Below are positions 27,400 through 38,530 of a stretch of 64,000 bases of DNA, piece by piece. The stretch lies in assembly GCA_963777515.1 (NCBI GenBank), contig CAVZQU010000007.1:558001-622000 (forward strand), given 5' to 3'. A program made the translations under genes and the position numbers. The stretch comes from CAVSWT01 sp963777515 (GTDB lineage: Bacteria; Bacteroidota; Ignavibacteria; Ignavibacteriales; Ignavibacteriaceae). The stretch's first letter is position 1, and each line of letters begins with the position of its first letter. Under the pieces are notes generated by a model. That model was not told the DNA's origin. It saw only the letters and a list, made by a program, of their open reading frames with translations, and did no database searches.

Positions 27400-30300
27400 C
27401 TAATCACACTCCGTACAGCAAACATAAGGAACTTCTGTTAACGGGGAAGTTCTTAATATCCTAAATTCACCAAGCTGATTGCTTAACGGCTTTACCTCAT
27501 TTATAACAGCATTAACTGCATTTAAATTTGTTCTAAATTTAATTTCATCTTCATTAGGAAGATTTTCTGAAAAAGCTGCTTTCCCAAGATTTGTTTGTAC
27601 TTTCGGATTATTAATTGAGTTAACATGTTCATAAATATTTGTGATGTGAGGTAGCATTTCCACAACTAATACACTTAATGAAGAATCAAGAGGCAATCCA
27701 TACAATTCTAAAATTTGATTTATTTCTTGATTACTCCAAATTGTAGTTCCATATTTTGTTGAATCTTTATTTATTGTTGAATAGTCTGTTAGTTGAAAAA
27801 TATTTTGAAGATTAGCATAATTTATTTCTGTATTTACATTATTAAATGAAATATACTTTAAAGTTTTAATCTGTTCTTCATCATATTTCTCAATCAACCT
27901 GACATCTTTTTTATATTCTACACGGACACGCCAATCAAGCTTCTTTTCATTCAACAAAATATTGCGGTAGTCTTTATTATCTGCTTGTTTTACTTGTGCA
28001 TAAAGTAATGCCCAAAGAGTGGTTCTTGGCGGATTTGATGTTACATTCTTACCATCATGCACTGCAACAGCGTAAGGCGCTGTTACATATAACTTTTCTT
28101 CATCGCGGTTGCAAATGCAAGTTAAAGTTGGTGCAGGATGCTGAATTCCTGTTGCTCTCAAAGCTCTGCCAAATCTGCCTTGTGCGGTACTCCAAATATT
28201 TGCGTGTCCAACTCGAAGTTCATAAGTAAAGAACCCAAAGAGTTCATCTGATTCCGAATGAAGCCCTGGAGGAAGCGGAAGCAAATAATGCTTATCCGAA
28301 TCCATTGCTTTTTCCATAGGCTGCATCGCATCCAAACCAGAATCATCATCAGATTGATTTGGAGTTATTACACGAATATATTCTGGATCAATTGGCAATG
28401 AAGGCTCAGTTGGCGGGACTAATAATTCGGGATCATTATTACTAATAAGTTGATCTGGCGCATAAGCAAGCACTCTTGCAAAATAAAGATCATTTGGGTC
28501 TTGTATAGGTTCTTCAAATTCTATCCAAAGGAATCTGCTTCTTGGCTCTGTTGAAGAATATTTTTCGTTTCTTACATATGGAGAGAGTGCAATTCCGGCA
28601 GAGGCGATTTTAGGAACTTGAGCAGGAACATTGGTAACAGGCAATGTTAAATTTAGCTGAAGCGGATTATCTTTTTCTGCAGCATGATCAGCTTTAAAAT
28701 TTGCCTCTATAGAATAAGTTAAATCAATAAGATCAGGAAATTTAGGATCATGTTTCGGCTCTACTGCATCTATAAAAATTAATTTAGTAAAACTTCTGTC
28801 AGGATTTTGTAATGCATTAATTGAAATTGTTTTCTTTACTTCTATATCTCCAACTTCAAATCCTGTTGATTCCGGATTTTCATCACCGCTAAATTTTTTA
28901 TCACGTTTAATTACAAAGCTTAAATCTTTAAGAGCATCCCAGGTCCAATCTCTTTCAATTTGTAATGAAATGCAGCATAACCAATGGTTCATCAAATCAC
29001 CCTTGCTGGCAAAAGTGATTGATGAATGATCTGGTGCTAATGTGTGCCTTATTTTATTTGAACATCCAAATTGAACTCGTTCTCCTTTTCTTCCAACTAA
29101 TGTTAGCCCGGTATTTTTCAAATCAAGTTCTTGTGCCAACCTTTGAATCATATCAGGAATTTTTTCTTCCTGTTTGCCAACTAATAATTCAGTGAAATTT
29201 CCAAAGAAAGCAGGTTTAGGAGGATCAGGCTGTAAATATATTCCTTTCATTTTTAATGCAGGACTTGTGTTCGCAAATAGATTTTGTTCATTTGTCGATG
29301 GCCGATATAAAACTACATTGCTAGTTCTTCCATAGCGAGTATTATAATGATGATCTGTATTCTCTAATCCATAATAGCCATCTTTCTCTTCGCAAACTGC
29401 TCTTAAAGTTAAGCGGATATTTCGTGCTGTTGGCAGAACCAATTGTTCCAAGTCATCAATTTCAGATTGACTAAATCCTAAATCACCAAGATCTGAAGGA
29501 TCACCGAAATTTAAAATGTTGCAGTCTTTATATTCCAAAGGTATTGTCAACTGGTCATCAAATCCAGCAGGAAATTTTCTTGTAGTTGTATAAAATTTAA
29601 TAAATGATTCCTTCCCGGAAACGCTTAATAAATTATCCATCTTCAAAGCTTGAATCTCAACAATAATTTCTACGCTGTCCACATCCGGATCAGAAATCCC
29701 TAAGGGAAGAAATGGTTGTGTGTCTGGCTCTGCTGGTTTATTTGGATCAGGATTATTATTCCAATCATCGATATTTTGTTTATTCTGATTTTGAATTTGA
29801 ATGTTTGCAGCTACTTGTGCTTTTAGCAAATCAACAGCATTAGGATATTTTCCTGTAAATACAACACTTGGATATCCAAGCAAAGGACGTTTAATAACAA
29901 TTTGATCATCTTCAAAAACCTGGTCATCATTATTAACCGGATTATTATTGAATCAATAATCCGCTTGGAGCAATATACCTTTTAAAATGGCATTCGGCAA
30001 TTGGTGATTCGCCCATCATTAAATGATTGAGCATCAACAACCGGCCCTCCGCTTGTTAAATCGCTCATACCGAACTCTAAATTCATAAAGATTCCCATAT
30101 CTTAGCGGTGAATCAATCTGGCTGCATGTCATAAATTTTATTTAGATTTTTTTGTGCCGGCCCGGTTACACCTGTCCCTGCATCATTATTCGGAAAATTT
30201 TGTGGATCAGCCTATAACATCAGCATCGTTTTGATAAATTTCAATTGCATCTTGATCGGGAATAACCATACTTTTTCCATTCCAATTTGCAAAATACATT

Positions 30301-31635
30301 GGCAGCCAATAGCTTTTGCATTATTCCCATCAAGCTGGCTTGGATAAACCTGGTATAAAAGTTCTCCGTTAAAGTCCTGTATAGTGCTTCCCATTAATTT
30401 GAAGAGGGATTTTATTAGAAACACCGTTTAAAGAATTCCAATTAAGCTTCACCCTTATTTCTCACATCAATCTTATAACCAAGTACACCCAATGGTGCAT
30501 CAAGTCTTTTATTCGGACCGACACTTTCATCTTCCATCATTTGCCTCATATACCAAATTAAAATTTGCTCATCATCCCATCCGAGACGAATTCCCATTTC
30601 CTTTGTAGGATGAAATCCATCACTTTCTTCAAGAAGAAAATTATGGCTGACAGGCTGAAATGAATGTACAATTTTTGCGAAGCCATCATCATATTCTGAA
30701 GCCTCTATAAATGCTTGATCAAAATTTCCTTGAGGAACCGGATCAACTAAGTCGGCAGGTTTTTTAAATAAAACTGGAAATTGCACTGGAGCAAACACAC
30801 TTCTATCAGTATCTTTCTTTAAAGCTGGAATTCGTGCAGCATATTTTTTTATAAAGAATCCTTCTGTTTCCTCATCAATAGTTCCATTAATAATCCCATC
30901 CTCAGATGCATTTTGTTGGGTAAAGAAATCACTTTCCTCATTTAAATCAATAAATAACCATCCCCCATCAGGAAAATCAGTTTCATCAATATGTTAATTC
31001 TGTCTCGTAAATTATTCCCAATTCTTTAGCAAGCTGCTGCTTCCTTAATGCATAAGCAAAAACTTGTCCCCAGCTTATTGTCCTCACCTGAAATTTTAAA
31101 AGCCTGCTTGTTTTCCGGCGTCTCTAATTGCACAATGATAGCTGTCATCTATTTTTGCATTCTTTACTTTTGGTGCCACAAAATTAAAGATTTTCTATAT
31201 GTCAATGGAAGGTATTTATTAATTGAATTATCTATGTCTGTTTTAGGTTTAGGGAGCAGGTGCACTTTGCGGACTTACAGCATTAATATTTAAATTATTA
31301 TTAATTTGCCCGAGATTAGTAACCTGAAAGCTATTAGCCAAAGTTGTATATAATGAATTCTTTTCTGTACCGATGAAGGGTTAACAATATTCAAGGATAC
31401 TGTTTTTGTAACTTTCACATTCATAGGGAAATCATTTAACCCGGTAATTATTTTAGCATCAAACAGAAGATTTGCATTAGCAAAAGAAGTGTGAATCCGG
31501 AATAATTGGATGATCTTGTATCGCCGGGTTAAGCGGATTTTGATTTCTTGGCAGAAAAAGTATATTCAATTTTAAAATATTATTCTTAAAACCCTGCGGG
31601 AAAGCAAATAATGTAAATCTCCGATTCTTTTCCAT
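27400..31635 (-). pseudogene. Giant protein 2, unknown family (about 1410 codons), frameshifted in its first half
   Basis: Not recognised. Starts at ATG 31635 (GGAA upstream; MEKNRRFTLFAFPQGFK), 32 bases after giant protein 1 ends. The last 827 residues (27400-29883) are one clean frame; upstream, usable frames include 30442-30798 (FAPVQFPVLFKKPADL, WDDEQILIWYMRQMM, APLGVLGYKIDVRNKG) and several shorter ones, joined by at least six single-base shifts. Other visible stretches are GYPSVVFTGKYPNAVDLL, YELRVGHANIWSTAQGRFGR and PAPTLTC. No signal peptide or membrane helix. The C-terminus is short and Cys-rich (PYVCCTECD). Many regular beta-type segments (YEFRV-like, LYFARVLAY) suggest a string of beta-sandwich domains. 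Convergent with menC, 11 bases away. Confidence 0.6.
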
Positions 31636-31667
31636 TTTATATTTTCCTTTAATTTCTTTTATTCTTA

Positions 31668-34600
31668 TTAAGCAATTTGTCTATTTTCCTGCCATGAAGT
31701 ACTAAAGTTAATATCAATTATTAAAAAGATACTGATATCAATTGCGAATGTTACTTGAGCGGAACAATCCGTTCTATCATTGGTTCTTACTACGGTTCCT
31801 TTAGCTTCAATCGTAATTGTTACGCTAACAATTCCGCCAAGTATATCAGCATGTCCCTGGAATAACATTGAAGCAGTAACAGCAATTTTAGTGGAATCCA
31901 TATAGATTTCAACACCAACCATATAAAGAACACTTACGTTTGCAACTACCGGAAGCCCAACAACTATTTGTGCACCAAATCCAAACTTCAGTTTTAAATT
32001 AGGCCCTACTTTTGTGTCGGCACCAATTCCAAGATCAGCTTGTCCAACTGCATAAATAGTAGCTGCAGCAAGGGAAACGCACATAACAGAAAGTCGTGCA
32101 CCAAAATCCAAATAAGCGCCCGCAGTTGGAAGAAGCTTTCCCGGATCAGTTGTAACTTTTAATGCAGCATTGAAGTAAACCCCAATCTTTAAATAAGCCT
32201 CAAGCTTTAAGTGGAGTAGTTGGGTGCATTATAAACAGATTCAGGAATTGGGAATTTGACAACCGGAATTTCTTTCGTTGCTTCAAATTTATATTCCCAG
32301 CTATCGGCACTGTTGCTCATGGCAATCTTTAATCCTTTTTTGATTGCATCGCCATACTTTGCGCCTTGAAGATCTTGTAAGATTTGTAGAATTTCAATTA
32401 CTGTTTGCAGTGCATGCGCTGAATACAATTTGCGGTGCATGGAAATGAACTATCTGTATCACTTCCCTTAAAGCTTGCTTCAGAACCTTTTTTAGAATCA
32501 AAGTTTCCCTTTAATTGTCATTAATCTTTCAAATGGCCCTAAATCAAGCACCATAGAAAGATCACTTAATACACTTTTACATTTATCTTCAACTTTATTA
32601 GCAAACGAATCAACATCAAAATTTAATAGTCCGCTTACTGTTGAAGTATTATTGTTTTGATCTTTCTTATCTCTTTTATATTCGACATAAATTTTTAGAT
32701 AATCTTCATCAATTAAACTCCATTTATCTGGCAAAGGAAAATCTAAATCTACAACTTGTTTTAATAATTTATACCCTTCTTTTAAAACTTTCCGGTATTA
32801 TCTTTTTCATTTATCTTCATCAACTCAAATACTTGTTTGCCCGCATCAGTAATAGCATTTTGAGCAAAATTAGAATCCAATGAAATAGCATCACCAAAAT
32901 TAGAAATCGCATCCCCAATATTTGGGAAAATTCCTTTTGCGCTAATTGTTCTATATGCGTCTGCAAAAAGTGGAGGGGTTTTGCTCAAAAGCTTTGCTGT
33001 ATCAGTAACGTTTTTTAATTTCTGATATGCGGGAGTTAAGAACAATGCTTTCTGAGTATCAGTAGTTTTGAAGATACCCAAAATTTATTGTTCCGGTTGT
33101 AGGAAGCCTAACAGTTCAGTTGGATTTGCAATTCTTAAAAGTTGATCATCAATTTTAGGCTGAACTTGTAAATCATCGCCTACCTTTTTTAATTGCCCAA
33201 TTCTTATAAGAGGAACAGTCACATGCTCAGCCAAAGGAGTAACTTCACCGGTATCATGCTCATGAACAACCATACTCCATGCCCCATCTTTCGGCAGAAT
33301 AACATTTCCTCTTCCCGCTGCTGAGAAGACAGGTTTTGTACCAGCGGCATCTTTAGCATTGTTCGAATCAACTCTGTTAAGACGCATTAGCTGTGCATTG
33401 CTGCCAATATCAACCACACAATCGACAGGGCCGCCTATAGAACCACCCTGAAGTGTATGAAGATTATCAAGTGCATCATCAGACAACGGTATTCCCATTG
33501 GTGCCAATTGAACATAACCTCTCATCTTTTTTGATGGGACTTTTCCATCAATTGCCCCTTGAGTAACTCCTTCAATTTCAATATCACAGTCAAACTCAAC
33601 CATTTTAAGCATGCCCTGAACTTGGAAATCATTGCCGTGTATTCAGAACAGTATTATTGTTCGGCATCGACATAATAAGTATTCTTCTTTACGGTAGTTT
33701 GTAATCGGGAGTTTATCACCCTGCTTCAGTTATGTTTTTTATGTTGAATAATCCTTTAACTATTCCAGGATGTATTTCAAAAATATCCTGAGTATTTATA
33801 TTGATGGTTGGTGCTTGACTTGGATCTTGTGTATTATCACCCACTAATTTTAGCTTATAACTAAAATCAAATTTACCATCACTTTCCGCCTTCCATCCCG
33901 TATCTACCCTATAAACATATCCGCTGCCAACACGGAAAATTATTATTGTTCTAACAACTCTTATTGCCCAGGGATAAATTATACTTCTAACTTGAATAAC
34001 CTCATGAGAAGTTCTTCCTACAAAAACATCAAATTTAGCTTGTGAAGTCTGCGCAAACTGTGCATCAGGATTAAACCAATTACTGAATATACTTGCACCG
34101 TAGCCACTTAAATCATAACGTGTAAGAGGAACACCTCTGCTTTTTACAAGATCATTTAATTTAGGGACAAACTCTCCATTAAAAATGAAAGATACGCTGT
34201 CACCTAAAGTTGATGTATAAGTTTTTTGTCCGTTTATATTTAATATATTATTTAACTGAAGAGTGCCGCCATGAAACAGCGGATAAACATCAGTGGATAA
34301 CATTCCGGCGGTAAACTGAATTTGCATTCCCGTTTTGACATTATTTGAAAACTCATGTTCAATCTTTTCAATTGTGGCTGATTTAATAGTATCAACATCT
34401 TTGTTCAAAACAGTAATTGCTTTCATGCCAAACGGAAGTGAGAATAGATTGGCTGTAATGTTCCCTTTTTCATTTTTGAATTTTTCTATTACAAAATCTA
34501 CTAATGGAATTGGAGCTAATACTGCAGGCTTGATGCTGTTATTTAAAATTCTTGTAGCACCGCCATCATTCGGATAATAATTTTGACCTAATGGAGGTTC

Positions 34601-37037
34601 TAAATATGGAGCAGATGGATTTATGACATTTGGAGCTGTTAAATTTAAAACTGGCTCCCAGGAAATTTGAGGCAGTGCAAAAACTTTTGCAAACAATCCA
34701 TATGTTGTTACATCCATTCCCTGCGCCTGAATTGGGAATTGGAAATTGACAGTAATTGCATCAACAGCAGCAATTGAAAATCTATTTAATAAAGTAGAGC
34801 GCTGTTGATTAAAAGAAGCAAAGCTGACTCCCATTTGATCTGCATTACTGCTTACGTCAAGAAGGGCAAAAATATCATCAAGAAATAATTTAAAAGTATC
34901 ATCCCATATTTGTTCATAATCAATATCCCTCCTTCCCGCAACAGCAGCACGAGTTCCCGTTGCCGAGGCTTTTAATGATGTTTCAAGTGTATTCTCAGAT
35001 GGTGATTGACCTGCAGTTTCTTTATTAAATAATTTTACAAATGATTGATTTTCTGTATTTGATATAATATTTGCAGAAGAATCTGAAGTCGAAGTATTTG
35101 CAGAAATCTGAAATTGATTTTGCAGTGGGGCAAAATGAAATGACACTTCAACTTTGTCTTTATCCTGAATATCCGGAACCCAAACAGTTTGACTTACAAG
35201 CCAGGCCCAAATTGAAAAAGCAGTTCCAGCTGCATTATCAAGGATTCTTGACGATCCTCTAAATTGAAATTTTAATTGATTAATGTTTGCAGCATAAGGA
35301 TCGGGCAAAGTTGGTAAATACGCATAAAGTCCAAATGTTAAATACAAAACTCCTTTCCCAACTTTAACCCAATCATCATTTAATTCACCAAACAACAAGC
35401 ACCCATTAACCGGGGTTACTTTGAAATAATGCATTAGTTAATGCTAAAGATTGTGGTTTGGGCAAAGTCTCCTTTGGCTTTTTCGGATCGTAATTATCAA
35501 GAATAATATTGTCATCATATAAATAAATGGCTTTGAATGTTTTTGTCGCTGCAAGCAGAAGTATCGAATTTTTAGAATGTATATCAAATGGTTGTCCAGC
35601 AGCATTTACAGGACGATCAACAAGCGGATTCGTGTCTGCTATAGCAAGTAGTACTTCATTTCCGTTTGCAAGAGTATTATATAAGAAAGGAAATGAATTT
35701 GAATATTGAAGTTTTACTGAAGTTCCAAATTTATTTTGATCATCTTTCCAAAGCTTGTATTCCTGGCTGCAATAAATATTTCCGGCTTGTAAATCTGTAA
35801 TTGCGATTCTTCCAATGTCCGCTAAAATATAAGAGTTTGAGAGATTAACTTGTCCGCCTTTTAATCCTGCCCAGACAGTGTTTAACTTTTCTTTACATTG
35901 AATTCCTATCCCGCCAATCCCTGCTGCGGGTGATGGTTTTGTAATATCAATTTGTGCCGATGGAATTGCCCAGGCACTGCTGTTAATAGCGGCAGTTCCA
36001 TTAATTGATATTAAAAGTTGATTTACATTCTTTAACACTGAAATCTTGTTCGGAACAATTAAAAGGAATAAGTACTCTATTTAAAGCTGAATTAAATGTT
36101 GGTGATTTTGATTTGTCCCATTGAAATGAAGCTTTATGACCGTAAACAAGCCAACCGGTTCTTCCACCTATATCATCGATCGCACTTCCAGATTTGGAGA
36201 AATGAAAATTTAAATTCGTTGGTAAATTTAGTTTGGAATTCCTGGCGTCAATTCCATAGGGACTTGTTTTATCTGCGTCGGTTACATCAGGCTGATCTAA
36301 TACCAGGTTAACTGTGACTGTAGTATTTCCTGTTACTGTTAATTTGTTATCAATTATTTTGGGAGAATTATTAAGTGAAATTTCTCCGCTTTTAATTTTA
36401 ATTCCGGTATAATAATCCGGCAGGAGAATTTGCTGCAAGTAATTTGGAATTTATCCAAACACTGTCGGGAAGTAATTTATATTTTGCAGCAGGATCAATA
36501 ATTGGAGGTAAAGTATTAATTACAAATCTTTTCAGCAACGATACGTTAAACAATATTGCCGGCTCACTACTCCCTTCAAGATAAAGAGCAATTAATTTTT
36601 CAATCTTGTAAAAATCGAACCATACCTTTTTACCATCTTTATTTGTGAATGGCCCTAATGTTTTTTCGACGGCAGCACCTTGTGCCCAAACCGGGATTGA
36701 ACCTTTTAGCTGTGAACTTCGAACCGGTGTTTCCCGCACAAATACTCGCGAATTTGATTCTGCAGCTTCTTTAGCAGCTCTTACTGAAATATCTTTAAGC
36801 TTATTTAATCTTGATACTGGAATTTTATCTAGTAAAAAATAAATCGGAATTTTCGTGAGAAAGAATATTATTTTTTACCGATTCGATGTTTTCACTTACT
36901 AATACTTCGGCCAAATTTTGCTGAAGATTTTGTATTGATTTTTCTTCTTTTGCACTGGCAGCTTGAAGGTGGCCTGTTAGATTACTTAGAAGGTTAAAAA
37001 GGTTTTCCTGTTCAATTGAGCTGGTTTCTTTTGGCAT
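31668..37037 (-). pseudogene. Giant protein 1, unknown family (about 1790 codons), many frameshifts
   Basis: Not recognised. Start ATG at 37037 (GGGATATGCT before it; MPKETSSIEQEN), an N-terminal helical 70 residues, then mostly beta-rich sequence. Frames used in order: 36825-37037, about 36398-36830, 36001-36438, 35406-36038, 33716-35434 (572 residues clean), 33085-33612, 32782-33081, 32498-32790, 32207-32440, 31668-32215. Distinct blocks: LTRYDLSGYGASIFSNWFN, VQVRSIIYPWAIRVVRTI, SKTPPLFADAYRTISAKGIF, PLKLEAYLKIGVYFNAALKV and a closing KFGFGAQIVVGLPVVANVS. Each junction I checked reads through if one base is changed (for example one T fewer in a T-run at 36836). No export signal. The length and the mild hydrophobicity of the last 200 residues suggest self-assembly or membrane contact, but this is inference. 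Confidence 0.55.
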
Positions 37038-37071
37038 AGCATATCCCAATCATTATAAATGATTTTAAAAA

Positions 37072-37087
37072 TGCCTGCTGGTAGGCA
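37072..37087. repeat. Small palindrome TGCCT-AGGCA
   Basis: TGCCT at 37072-37076 and AGGCA at 37083-37087 around a 6-base loop, in the 254-base gap between the radical SAM gene and giant protein 1. Related to the palindrome nested in the GTCA repeat copy 2. No T-run follows on either strand, so probably not a terminator. Confidence 0.4.
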
Positions 37088-37291
37088 AGTGATTATTTAT
37101 TTGCATCTGCGATAAATGAAGGGACTAATCTAATTTACTGTTGGAATTTGGTCGGATAATAATTGGAAAACAGTTTGTATTTTTTAGCAGTGGATTTTTA
37201 AACTAGATTAATTCTGAGGATGAACTTAAATTTTAGATTCTATAAAAACAATCAAAAAATTTTTAAAGTGATTCAGCGCATAAATATTCAA

Positions 37292-38503
37292 CTAATTTCT
37301 CTTAATCCATTCCATTACATTCGAAGGCGGAAGCTGCTGCTTCAATTGGTTAACCATAAAATTCATATAAGGATTTATATAATTAAAAAAATGTTTGTAG
37401 CCGGCACATAAATAATTCAACCCTTCTTCCCCATCAGGCGTTTTTATGAATCTATGTTTCGGACATTCACCGTTGCATGCAAATCTAACTTCACATTCGC
37501 GGCAATATTTAGGAAGGGTGTCTCTTTTATCATTTCCAAATTTAACTTGCTTCACGGAATCAACAAGTTTACTTAAAGATTCCTCCATTAAATTGCCAAG
37601 CTTGTTTTCAGGATAAACAAAATGATCACAGGAGTAAATATCACCATTATGTTCAATAGCCATCGCCTGCCCGCAGGTGTCTTTAAAAATACAAAGGCTC
37701 GATTGTCCGGTAAACCAAATCTCCAATGCAACATCGAATATTTGAACAAAATATTTTCCTACATCATTTCTTACCCATTCATCAAAAATAGAAGTTAAAA
37801 ATTTCCCAAATTGTTCCGGCTCAACTGACCAATCCGTAACTATAGCCTTATCAATATAATTAGGGGAAACCAAATTCAGCAATTCATTTTTTGAGGCAGC
37901 TTCTCTTTCTGCGATTGGAATAAATTGCATGAAGGTGCTGCCGATTTCTTTTAGAAAATGATATACTTCAAGGGGCTGATATGAATTATCTCTTTGTACA
38001 CAAGTCAATGTATTGAATTCAACTTCATTTTTTTGCAGAAATCTAAGGCCATTCATTACTTTATCAAAGCTTAATTGTCCACCTTTATATAATCTATATT
38101 TATTATGTATTTTTTCAGGCCCATCAATTGATAAACCAATTAGAAAATTATTTTCTACAAAAAATTCACACCACTCGTTGTTTAAAAGTATGCCATTTGT
38201 TTGAAATGTATTTTCAATCTTCTTCCCATTAGAATATTTTTTTTGAAGCTTCATTGCTTGCTTAAAAAAATCTATTCCAAGTAATGTTGGCTCACCGCCC
38301 TGCCATGAAAAAGTTATTGTTGGTGCTTTTTGTGCTTCTATATATTGCTTTATATAAGATTCCAAAACTTCTTCAGGCATTTTCCAATCTTTATTTTTTA
38401 CATACAGCTTTTCTTTTTCAAGATAAAAACAATAAGTGCAATCAAGATTACAAATGGCGCCGGTAGGTTTGGCCATTAAATGAAACGCGTCTGAGATTTT
38501 CAT
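37292..38503 (-). CDS. SPASM radical SAM enzyme, anaerobic sulfatase-maturase-like
   Basis: 403 residues. N-terminal radical SAM site CNLDCTYCF (CxxxCxxC at residues 18-25) and SWQGGEPTLLG, IDGPEKIH strands of the partial barrel. The C-terminal SPASM domain has Cys for two auxiliary clusters: CGQAMAIEHNGDIYSCDHF, CRECEVRFACNGECPKHR, and LCAGYKHFF. This is the layout of anSME enzymes, which turn Cys or Ser of sulfatases into formylglycine. No sulfatase is in the window; the genes downstream are the two giant proteins, so the real substrate may be one of those. Lies 27 bases after the hybrid kinase. Confidence 0.88.
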   Translation of the reverse strand: MKISDAFHLMAKPTGAICNLDCTYCFYLEKEKLYVKNKDWKMPEEVLESYIKQYIEAQKAPTITFSWQGGEPTLLGIDFFKQAMKLQKKYSNGKKIENTFQTNGILLNNEWCEFFVENNFLIGLSIDGPEKIHNKYRLYKGGQLSFDKVMNGLRFLQKNEVEFNTLTCVQRDNSYQPLEVYHFLKEIGSTFMQFIPIAEREAASKNELLNLVSPNYIDKAIVTDWSVEPEQFGKFLTSIFDEWVRNDVGKYFVQIFDVALEIWFTGQSSLCIFKDTCGQAMAIEHNGDIYSCDHFVYPENKLGNLMEESLSKLVDSVKQVKFGNDKRDTLPKYCRECEVRFACNGECPKHRFIKTPDGEEGLNYLCAGYKHFFNYINPYMNFMVNQLKQQLPPSNVMEWIKRN

Positions 38504-38530
38504 TAAATATTTCTTAATAAATAATGTAAT

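Noticed and set aside
27400..37037. Extracellular contractile injection or Tc-type toxin cluster
   Set aside because: Large beta-rich proteins suggested it, but no sheath, tube, baseplate, AAA ATPase, RHS repeats or spike motifs are visible.
37292..38503. Calling the radical SAM gene a proven sulfatase maturase
   Set aside because: The cluster layout fits anSME, but no sulfatase occurs in the window and related SPASM enzymes act on other substrates.
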